Assembly: GCA_910586755.1 (NCBI GenBank)
Contig: CAJUJM010000106.1
Coordinates: 1-36,313, forward strand
DNA: 36,313 nt
Reading direction: 5' to 3'
Source of the DNA: an uncultured Lachnospiraceae bacterium
Lineage (GTDB): Bacteria; Bacillota; Clostridia; Lachnospirales; Lachnospiraceae
How positions within the stretch are numbered: position 1 is the first letter of the stretch; the number at the start of each line of letters is the position of its first letter. The notes beneath the pieces were generated by a model that saw only the letters and a list, made by a program, of their open reading frames with translations, was not told where the DNA came from and made no database searches. Of the stretch, positions 30,173 through 36,313 are shown piece by piece. The translations under genes and the position numbers were made by a program.

Positions 30173-31378
30173 ATGCTTAACAAAAAGTCCGTAGATGATA
30201 TCAATGTAAAAGGAAAACGCGTTCTCTGCAGATGCGACTTTAACGTACCGTTAAAAGAGGGTAAAATTACCGACGAGAACCGTCTGGTAGCAGCTCTTCC
30301 CACTATTAAGAAGCTGATCGCTGACGGCGGCAAAGTAATCCTCTGCTCTCATTTAGGAAAACCCAAAGGAGAGCCGAAACCGGAATTATCTTTAGCTCCC
30401 GTGGCAGCAAGACTTACTGAGCTGTTAGGCCAGGAAGTGAAATTTGCAGCAGACGCTGAAGTAGTAGGCCCCAATGCAAAGGCAGCTGTAGAGGCTATGA
30501 AAGACGGCGATGTTGTCCTGTTAGAGAACACCCGCTACCGCAAGGAAGAGACCAAGAACGGCGAAGAGTTCAGCAAGGATTTAGCTTCCCTGTGTGATGT
30601 ACATGTAAATGACGCATTCGGTACCGCTCACAGAGCACACTGCTCCAACGTAGGCGTTACCCAGTATGTAGATACTTCTGTAGTTGGTTACTTAATGCAG
30701 AAAGAGATTGATTTCTTAGGAAATGCTGTTGAGAATCCGGTTCGTCCCTTCGTTGCAATCTTAGGCGGCGCAAAGGTTGCTGACAAGTTAAACGTTATTT
30801 CCAACCTGTTAGAGAAATGCGATACCCTGATTATCGGCGGCGGTATGGCCTACACCTTCTTAAAGGCACAGGGCAAGGAGATCGGAAACTCCTTAGTAGA
30901 TGACAGCAAGATTGACTACTGTAAGGAAATGATCGAAAAGGCAGAAAAGCTTGGCAAGAAGCTGTTGCTTCCTGTTGATACCACCGTTGTAACAGCATTC
31001 CCCAACCCTATTGACGCTCCTGTAGAGGTTGAGACGGTTTCCGTAGATGCGATTCCCGCCGGCAAAGAAGGCGTGGATATCGGACCTGAGACCGCAGAGC
31101 TTTATGCAGAGGCTGTTAAGTCTGCTAAGACCGTTGTTTGGAACGGCCCCATGGGCGTATTTGAGAACCCCACTTTAGCAGCAGGCACGATTGCAGTGGC
31201 AAAGGCATTAGCCGAGACCGACGCAACCACCATCATTGGCGGCGGCGACTCTGCAGCAGCAGTAAACCAGTTAGGCTTTGGCGATAAGATGAGCCACATC
31301 TCCACCGGCGGCGGAGCTTCCTTAGAGTTCTTAGAAGGAAAAGAGCTTCCCGGCGTAGCAGCAGCCAGCGACAAATAA
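30173..31378 (+). CDS. pgk: Phosphoglycerate kinase
   Basis: A 401-residue PGK. It starts MLNKKSVDDINVKGKRVLCR with AAAGGGGTTATTCCA upstream; upstream in-frame codons are leader. Motifs: CRCDFNVPL, LCSHLGKPKGE, AILGGAKVADKL and the nucleotide-binding GGGDSAAAV near the C-terminus. It transfers phosphate from 1,3-bisphosphoglycerate to ADP. Highly biased codon use matches gap and tpiA. tpiA follows after 20 bases. Confidence 0.98.
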   Translation: MLNKKSVDDINVKGKRVLCRCDFNVPLKEGKITDENRLVAALPTIKKLIADGGKVILCSHLGKPKGEPKPELSLAPVAARLTELLGQEVKFAADAEVVGPNAKAAVEAMKDGDVVLLENTRYRKEETKNGEEFSKDLASLCDVHVNDAFGTAHRAHCSNVGVTQYVDTSVVGYLMQKEIDFLGNAVENPVRPFVAILGGAKVADKLNVISNLLEKCDTLIIGGGMAYTFLKAQGKEIGNSLVDDSKIDYCKEMIEKAEKLGKKLLLPVDTTVVTAFPNPIDAPVEVETVSVDAIPAGKEGVDIGPETAELYAEAVKSAKTVVWNGPMGVFENPTLAAGTIAVAKALAETDATTIIGGGDSAAAVNQLGFGDKMSHISTGGGASLEFLEGKELPGVAAASDK

Positions 31379-31398
31379 TTTCAGGGGGAAATCATACT

Positions 31399-32145
31399 AT
31401 GAGAAAGAAAATTGTAGCAGGAAACTGGAAAATGAACATGACTCCAACCCAGGCGGTTGAGTTAGTTAATACCTTAAAGCCTTTAGTAGCCAATGACGAA
31501 GTGGACGTAGTATTCTGCGTACCGGCTATCGACATTATCCCGGCTATGGAAGCAGCTAAGGGAACCAATATCAATATCGGCGCTGAAAACATGTATTTTG
31601 AGGACAGCGGCGCATACACCGGTGAGATTTCTCCCAAGATGTTAGTGGACGCTGGGGTTAAATACGTAGTAATTGGCCACTCTGAGAGAAGAGAGTATTT
31701 TGCCGAGACCGACGAGACCGTTAACAAGAAGGTATTAAAGGCCTTGGAGCACGGTATCACTCCCATTATCTGCTGCGGCGAGACCTTAACTCAGAGAGAG
31801 CAGGGCATTACCATTGACTGGATCCGCCAGCAGATCAAGATCGCATTCTTGAATGTAACCGCAGATCAGGCCAAGACCACAGTTATCGCTTATGAACCCA
31901 TCTGGGCTATCGGCACAGGCAAGACTGCTACCACGGAGCAGGCAGAAGAGGTTTGTGCAGCTATCCGCATATGCATTGGCGAGATTTATGACCAGGCGAC
32001 CGCAGAAGCTATCCGTATCCAGTACGGCGGTTCTGTAAACGCAGGCAATGCAGCAGAGCTGTTTGCACAGCCTGACATTGACGGCGGTTTGGTAGGCGGA
32101 GCCTCCTTAAAGCCAGATTTTGGAAAAATCGTTTGCTATAAGTAA
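31399..32145 (+). CDS. tpiA: Triosephosphate isomerase
   Basis: A 248-residue TIM-barrel enzyme interconverting DHAP and GAP. Active-site residues: K11 in AGNWKMN, His in IGHSERR, Glu in AYEPIWAIGTGK, and the phosphate loop YGGSVN then GGLVGGASL. The RBS CAGGGGGAAATC lies upstream. It is the third and last gene of the cluster; a strong terminator follows 15 bases after the stop. DHAP made by DhaK-DhaL elsewhere in the window would enter glycolysis here. Confidence 0.98.
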   Translation: MRKKIVAGNWKMNMTPTQAVELVNTLKPLVANDEVDVVFCVPAIDIIPAMEAAKGTNINIGAENMYFEDSGAYTGEISPKMLVDAGVKYVVIGHSERREYFAETDETVNKKVLKALEHGITPIICCGETLTQREQGITIDWIRQQIKIAFLNVTADQAKTTVIAYEPIWAIGTGKTATTEQAEEVCAAIRICIGEIYDQATAEAIRIQYGGSVNAGNAAELFAQPDIDGGLVGGASLKPDFGKIVCYK

Positions 32146-32160
32146 TAGCAGAAGATTATT

Positions 32161-32205
32161 AAAAATCCGGCAGATTCTTCCTTCGGATGAGTCTGCCGGA
32201 TTTTT
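32161..32205 (+). terminator. Terminator of gap-pgk-tpiA
   Basis: AAAAATCCGGCAGA (32161-32174) pairs with TCTGCCGGATTTTT (32192-32205), a 14-bp stem whose A/T flanks allow termination from both directions; the convergent aldolase-like gene ends just beyond. Confidence 0.88.
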
Positions 32206-32233
32206 GGTGATGCTCTTAAAGAAATAACTTTCT

Positions 32234-32881
32234 CTACCTTTTACCTTCTGAATCTCTCTGAAATTTTTCAATTCCCAACACTGTTAAAGGATGATTTATC
32301 ATCTGCAGCAACACCTTATATGGCACCGTAGCAATGTCAGCTCCGGCTTTCGCACATTCTATGACATGAATCGGATTACGGATACTGGCCGCAATAATCT
32401 TTGTCTCTAGATTGTGAACCATAAAAATTTCTGCAATATCTTTCACCAGCTCAATTCCCGAAGCAGATATATCGTCCAGACGTCCAAGAAATGGTGATAC
32501 ATAGGCAGCGCCAGCTCTCGCTGCCAGAAGTGCCTGTGCTGATGAGAACATCAAAGTTACATTCGTTTTTATTCCTTTCGCTGCCAGCGCTTTTACTGCC
32601 TTCAGGCCTTCCGCCGTCATAGGAATCTTTACCACCATATTGGGATGAATCGCCGCTATTTCACTCCCCTCTTTTATCATGTCTTCTGCAGTACAGGTAT
32701 CAGCTTTTACTTCACCGCTGACCGGTCCGTCAACAATAGAAACAATTTCTTTTATTACCTGCTTAAAATCTCTTCCCTCTTTTGCCACCAAAGAAGGATT
32801 AGTGGTTACCCCGCAGATAATTCCCATTTGATTTGCTTCCCGTATCTCATCTACATTTGCTGTGTCAATAAAAAATTTCAT
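32234..32881 (-). CDS. fsa: Transaldolase/fructose-6-phosphate aldolase-like protein
   Basis: A 215-residue small transaldolase of the TalC/MipB type. The start at 32881 (MKFFIDTANVDEI) has AAAGGAGAAGACT upstream. Landmarks: GVTTNPSLVAKEG, the Schiff-base lysine K85 in MVVKIPMT, and TNVTLMFSSAQALLAARAGA. Members act either as transaldolases in the pentose phosphate pathway or as aldolases on fructose 6-phosphate or related sugars; sequence alone does not decide. It is transcribed from its own promoter and converges on tpiA. The sugar importer genes diverge upstream. Confidence 0.93.
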   Translation of the reverse strand: MKFFIDTANVDEIREANQMGIICGVTTNPSLVAKEGRDFKQVIKEIVSIVDGPVSGEVKADTCTAEDMIKEGSEIAAIHPNMVVKIPMTAEGLKAVKALAAKGIKTNVTLMFSSAQALLAARAGAAYVSPFLGRLDDISASGIELVKDIAEIFMVHNLETKIIAASIRNPIHVIECAKAGADIATVPYKVLLQMINHPLTVLGIEKFQRDSEGKR

Positions 32882-32929
32882 AGTCTTCTCCTTTAATTGA
32901 ATACATTCATTCTTTTTGAGGGTCAATTA

Positions 32930-32958
32930 ATCGTAAGCCTTTTTCAGGAGAAAATCAA
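32930..32958 (-). promoter_or_regulatory. Promoter of the transaldolase-like gene
   Basis: Minus strand: TTGATT (plus 32953-32958), 17 bp, TACGAT (plus 32930-32935), about 50 bp before the start codon. Confidence 0.55.
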
Positions 32959-33041
32959 GCGGATTTTGTGCACTTTTATCTGCCCAACATAATTCCATAC
33001 TTCCGCAACATTACACCATGTATTTTTTTATATAAAAAACG

Positions 33042-33047
33042 TATAAT
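33042..33047 (+). promoter_or_regulatory. -10 box of the sugar ABC importer operon
   Basis: A perfect TATAAT, 59 bp before the binding-protein ATG. The 17-bp upstream hexamer (TGTATT) is a poor -35, so an activator may be needed. Confidence 0.5.
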
Positions 33048-33106
33048 TTACCCAACGAAATGATACAAAAGCAACAAAACAAATTAAAACAGTGGAGGTT
33101 TATTTT

Positions 33107-34420
33107 ATGAAAAAGACAGGAAAAAAACTGACAGCCTTAACATTGGCAGCAGTGACGGCAGCTTCCCTTGCAGCCTGCGGAGGCGGTTCAGGAGAGGCAG
33201 GAGCACAGGCAGGGGGGGCGTCTTCCGGTGGTAATTCTAACAGCAAGCTGACTGTGGCAATCTGGGATAACGGCCAGAAGCCGGGACTGGATCAGATTGT
33301 AAAAGAATTTACCGAGGCTACCGGCTACCAGGCTGAGATTCAGGTTATTACCTGGGAACAGTATTGGACCCTTCTGGAGGCAGGCGCTTCCGGCGGCGAT
33401 ATGCCTGACGTATTCTGGATGCACTCCAATGAAGTTCAGAAATATATGGCAAACGATATCCTGATGGATTTAACGGATAAGATTGCAGCCAGCGAAAAGC
33501 TGGAGATGGATAAATTCCCGGAAGATATCAAGACTATGTACCAGTATGATGGAAAGACCTATGCAGTGCCGAAAGATATCGATACCATCGCACTGTGGTA
33601 CAACAAGACTATGTTTGATGAGGCCGGAATTGCTTATCCGGATGATTCCTGGACCTGGGATGATTTTTATGATGCAGCAGAAAAGCTGACCAAGGAAGAT
33701 GGCAGCCAGTATGGTACCGCAATGAACCCCAGCAACGAGCAGGATGGCTGGATGAACATCATCTACTCCATGGGCGGACACGTACTTTCCGAGGACAAGA
33801 AGAGCTCCGGTTTTGACGACCCGAACACCATCAAGGCAATGGAGTTTGTAGATAAGCTGGTAAAGAATGTAATGCCTCCCACCACGGTTATGGCAGAGAC
33901 CGGTACTGACGTATTACTGGGATCCGGCAAGATTGCTATGTTGACTCAGGGTTCCTGGATGGTGCCGGCATTTAAGGAAAACGAATATATTGCGGCAAAC
34001 TGTGATGTAGCAGTGCTTCCCAAGGATGCAGCAACCGGCAAGAGAGTTTCCCTTTACAACGGCCTTGGATGGGCAGCAGCAGCCAATACCGACAACCCGG
34101 AAGGCGCATGGGCATTAATTGAGTGGTTCGGAACCAAAGACAATCAGTACAAGCAGGCTCAGTTAGGCGTTACCATGGCAGCTTACGAGGGCGTATCAGA
34201 CGAGTGGAAGAACAACACCGACAAGTTTAATTTACAGCCCTATCTGGATATGTTAAACGGCGATTTGGTATTCCGTCCCAGCACCCGTGCAACCCTGACC
34301 TGGTGGAACATGGCAGTAAATGATTTTAAGGAAGCATGGAACGGCAACACTACCATGGCAGACGCTTGCGCCAAAGCAGCAGCCGATATGAACCAGTGTC
34401 TGGCAGAGGAAGGTCAGTAA
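33107..34420 (+). CDS. Sugar ABC transporter substrate-binding lipoprotein
   Basis: A 437-residue family 1 binding protein. The start at 33107 (MKKTGKKLTALTLAAVTAAS) follows GTGGAGGTTTATTTT. The lipobox is SLAAC with lipidated C24, then a Gly/Ser-rich linker. Mature landmarks: KLTVAIWDNGQKPGLDQIV, VPKDIDTIALWYNKTMFDEAG and PDDSWTWDDFYDAAEKLT, typical of oligosaccharide-type binding proteins. It delivers sugar to the two permeases encoded next. No ATPase gene is in view; such importers commonly share one encoded elsewhere (MsmK type). The substrate is undetermined. Confidence 0.95.
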   Translation: MKKTGKKLTALTLAAVTAASLAACGGGSGEAGAQAGGASSGGNSNSKLTVAIWDNGQKPGLDQIVKEFTEATGYQAEIQVITWEQYWTLLEAGASGGDMPDVFWMHSNEVQKYMANDILMDLTDKIAASEKLEMDKFPEDIKTMYQYDGKTYAVPKDIDTIALWYNKTMFDEAGIAYPDDSWTWDDFYDAAEKLTKEDGSQYGTAMNPSNEQDGWMNIIYSMGGHVLSEDKKSSGFDDPNTIKAMEFVDKLVKNVMPPTTVMAETGTDVLLGSGKIAMLTQGSWMVPAFKENEYIAANCDVAVLPKDAATGKRVSLYNGLGWAAAANTDNPEGAWALIEWFGTKDNQYKQAQLGVTMAAYEGVSDEWKNNTDKFNLQPYLDMLNGDLVFRPSTRATLTWWNMAVNDFKEAWNGNTTMADACAKAAADMNQCLAEEGQ

Positions 34421-34530
34421 ATTGCTGATATCCGGGTTACATCAATCACGCAGAACCACATAAACCATAAAATCCACAAGTTTTTCGTATATTAATCAAC
34501 CAACCTTACCTTTATACAATATCTTTACCT

Positions 34531-34562
34531 AATGGGGCTGCCCATAACACGGCAGCCTCATT
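34531..34562 (+). terminator. Intercistronic hairpin between binding protein and permease genes
   Basis: AATGGGGCTGCC (34531-34542) and GGCAGCCTCATT (34551-34562) pair over 12 bp with one G-U, loop 8 bases. No U-tract follows, so it more likely protects the upstream mRNA from 3' decay, keeping binding protein in excess over permease. Confidence 0.6.
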
Positions 34563-34592
34563 CCTTCCAGAAAGAAAAGGAGTGAAACGGGA

Positions 34593-35480
34593 ATGAAAAC
34601 AAAAATGACACCGCGAGAAAAGAACGAATGTATCTGGGGTTGGATATTTATTTTCCCGACCATGCTTGGCCTGATTGTTCTGAATATTTATCCGATTTTC
34701 AAAACCATTTATGAAAGCTTCTTTAAAACCGGTGATTTTGGAAGGGGAAATATCTTTATTGGCGCAGCCAACTACCAGAAAATATTTAGTGACCCGGAAG
34801 TATGGCAGTCCTTATTAAACACTTTTAAATACGCCATTATTGAAGTGCCCTTCTCTCTGATTATCGCCCTGCTTTTGGCAGTTCTCTTAAACAGAAAGAT
34901 GAAAGGAAGAGCTGCTTACAGAACCATCTTTTTCCTGCCTATGGTTGCGGCTCCGGCAGCAGTAGCCATGGTATGGCGGTGGCTCTTTAACTCTGAATTC
35001 GGTTTGTTAAACAACCTGTTCGGCAGCAACATCAACTGGATTTCTGACCCGAAGATTGCGGTTATCTCCATTGCGGTTATCGGTATCTGGTCCATTATCG
35101 GTTACAACATGGTACTGTTCTTATCCGGACTTCAGGAGATTCCCAGAGATTATTACGAGGCTTCCAGCATTGACGGCGCAAACGGCATTTATCAGTTTTT
35201 CCACATTACCGTGCCGCTTTTGTCCCCCACGATTTTTTTCGTAACGGTTACCAGAGTTATCAGCGCGCTGCAGGTATTCGACCTTATCTTTATGGTAATG
35301 GACAGAAACAACCCGGCATTAGGAAAAACCCAGTCCCTGGTTTACCTGTTCTACCAGTACTCATTTGTTAACAACAATAAGGGCATGGGCTCTGCTATCG
35401 TTGTCCTCCTTCTGGCTATCATCATGCTGATTACCGTATTCCAGATGTATGCCCAGAAGAAGTGGGTTTACTACAACTAA
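34593..35480 (+). CDS. Sugar ABC transporter permease (MalF-like)
   Basis: A 295-residue permease with six predicted TM helices, the first WGWIFIFPTMLGLIVLNIYP. The cytoplasmic EAA loop reads YYEASSIDGANGIYQFFHIT, the docking site for the ATPase. AAAGGAGTG precedes the ATG. It pairs with the next permease to form the membrane channel of the importer. It is full length for this family. Confidence 0.95.
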   Translation: MKTKMTPREKNECIWGWIFIFPTMLGLIVLNIYPIFKTIYESFFKTGDFGRGNIFIGAANYQKIFSDPEVWQSLLNTFKYAIIEVPFSLIIALLLAVLLNRKMKGRAAYRTIFFLPMVAAPAAVAMVWRWLFNSEFGLLNNLFGSNINWISDPKIAVISIAVIGIWSIIGYNMVLFLSGLQEIPRDYYEASSIDGANGIYQFFHITVPLLSPTIFFVTVTRVISALQVFDLIFMVMDRNNPALGKTQSLVYLFYQYSFVNNNKGMGSAIVVLLLAIIMLITVFQMYAQKKWVYYN

Positions 35481-35494
35481 AAGGGGGAAGAAGA

Positions 35495-36313
35495 ATGGAA
35501 CGCAAAGAGAAAATGATGAATGTGCTGATTCATGTGATTTTAGTCCTGGTAAGCATTACCATGCTGGTACCTTTCTTATGGATGGCACTTACTGCATTTA
35601 AGTCTGTAACAGAATCCACCAGTGTAGATCCCTTTGTAATCTTTCCGTCCATATGGAGGACAGAGAACTTTACCGAGGTTATCAACAACATGGATTTCTT
35701 TCACTTGTATTTAAACACCATCCTGTTAATTGCAGGACGTGTTATCTGTGCCGTATTAACTGCAACCATGGCTGGCTATGCATTTGCCAGACTGAACTTC
35801 CCGGGAAAAGGTTTAATGTTCTCTCTGGTAATGTTCCAGATGATGGTTCCCGGACAGATTTTCATTATTCCCCAGTACCTGATGGTAAGTAAAATGAACG
35901 CTTTGGATACCATTTTTGCCCTGATATTCCCGGGTTTGGTAACCGCATTTGGTACATTCCTGTTAAGACAGTCCTATATGGGACTTCCCAGAGACTTAGA
36001 AGAAGCCGCCCGGCTGGACGGCTGCAACATTGGCCAGACTTTCCTTTACATCATGGCTCCCTTAACCCGTTCCGGTATGGTAGCCTTAGGCATCTTCACC
36101 GCAGTATTTGCTTATAAGGACCTGATGTGGCCTCTGATTTGTAACAACACAGTAATGCCCCTGTCTGCAGCTCTTGCAAAGATGCAGGGACAGTACACCA
36201 ACAACTATCCTCAGCTTATGGCAGCATCCCTGCTGGCTTGTATTCCTATGATTATTCTGTACCTGATTTTCCAGAGACAGTTTATCGAAGGTATTGCAAC
36301 CTCCGGCGGAAAG
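35495..36313 (+). CDS. Sugar ABC transporter permease (MalG-like), open at the right edge
   Basis: Begins at ATG 35495 with AAGGGGGAAG upstream, 14 bases after the previous stop, and stays open for 273 codons to the last base. It has TM helices starting VLIHVILVLVSITMLVPFLW, the MalG-type YAFARLNFPGKG segment, and the EAA loop DLEEAARLDGCNIGQTF. The final residues visible (FIEGIATSGGK) match the usual C-terminus, so only a few codons are missing. It is the second half of the importer's channel. Confidence 0.94.
   Translation, partial: MERKEKMMNVLIHVILVLVSITMLVPFLWMALTAFKSVTESTSVDPFVIFPSIWRTENFTEVINNMDFFHLYLNTILLIAGRVICAVLTATMAGYAFARLNFPGKGLMFSLVMFQMMVPGQIFIIPQYLMVSKMNALDTIFALIFPGLVTAFGTFLLRQSYMGLPRDLEEAARLDGCNIGQTFLYIMAPLTRSGMVALGIFTAVFAYKDLMWPLICNNTVMPLSAALAKMQGQYTNNYPQLMAASLLACIPMIILYLIFQRQFIEGIATSGGK

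Overview
The window looks like a chromosomal piece from a Clostridia (Firmicutes) bacterium, most likely a Lachnospiraceae-type gut anaerobe. This rests on strong AGGAGG ribosome sites, TTGACA/TATAAT promoters, an Fe-S L-serine dehydratase in two subunits, a PBSX/XkdK-type contractile tail locus, a HisK-type histidinol phosphatase and lipoprotein sugar-binding proteins with LAAC or LPAC lipoboxes. No species is claimed; all assignments come from reading the sequence and recalling families, with no database search.

Layout. (1) 1-2460: tRNA-Ser(CGA) with its terminator, a methyl-accepting chemotaxis protein, and a candidate small structured RNA on the minus strand. (2) 2473-12519: a stripped phage-tail (tailocin-like) locus. 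It has an ImmA-like protein and an Xre repressor transcribed leftward, an operator region with five repeated half-sites, a rightward sigma-like regulator interrupted by a -1 frameshift at an A AAA AAG heptamer, then tail terminator, sheath, tube, XkdN-type chaperone with a probable -1 frameshift extension, tape measure and LysM protein. The baseplate genes that normally follow are absent. In their place are two families of tandem structured repeats around two tail-fibre genes, and a broken fibre end lies in the opposite orientation. There is no integrase, terminase, portal or capsid gene. (3) 12567-14219: dhaK-dhaL. (4) 14368-17212: a solute-binding lipoprotein paired with a chemoreceptor that lacks an obvious HAMP domain. 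(5) 17251-23864: a PrpR-type regulator with a decayed AAA+ domain, divergent from a membrane alpha/beta hydrolase, a LarA-family racemase and a glycerate kinase; this reads as an uncharacterised 2-hydroxyacid (possibly glycerate) catabolic unit. (6) 23957-28863: a PurF homologue lacking the catalytic N-terminal cysteine, a 154-bp MITE-like element with an 8-bp target duplication, a membrane-anchored amidase, and a hisK-sdaAB-sdaAA run. (7) 29040-32145: gap-pgk-tpiA. (8) 32234-36313: a transaldolase/F6P-aldolase-like gene on the minus strand and a sugar ABC importer (binding protein and two permeases), the last permease running off the right edge.

How the parts relate. Region 2 is an accessory island between housekeeping genes. 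Regions 3, 5, 7 and 8 all feed triose, glycerate or sugar carbon into lower glycolysis (DHAP, phosphoglycerate, GAP), and region 4 probably couples sensing of a solute to motility. The most unusual items are the fibre-locus repeats (10497-10720, 11154-11379), the two slippery-site genes (3813-4234, 6663-7282), the cysteine-less PurF, and the LarA/glycerate kinase/hydrolase unit.
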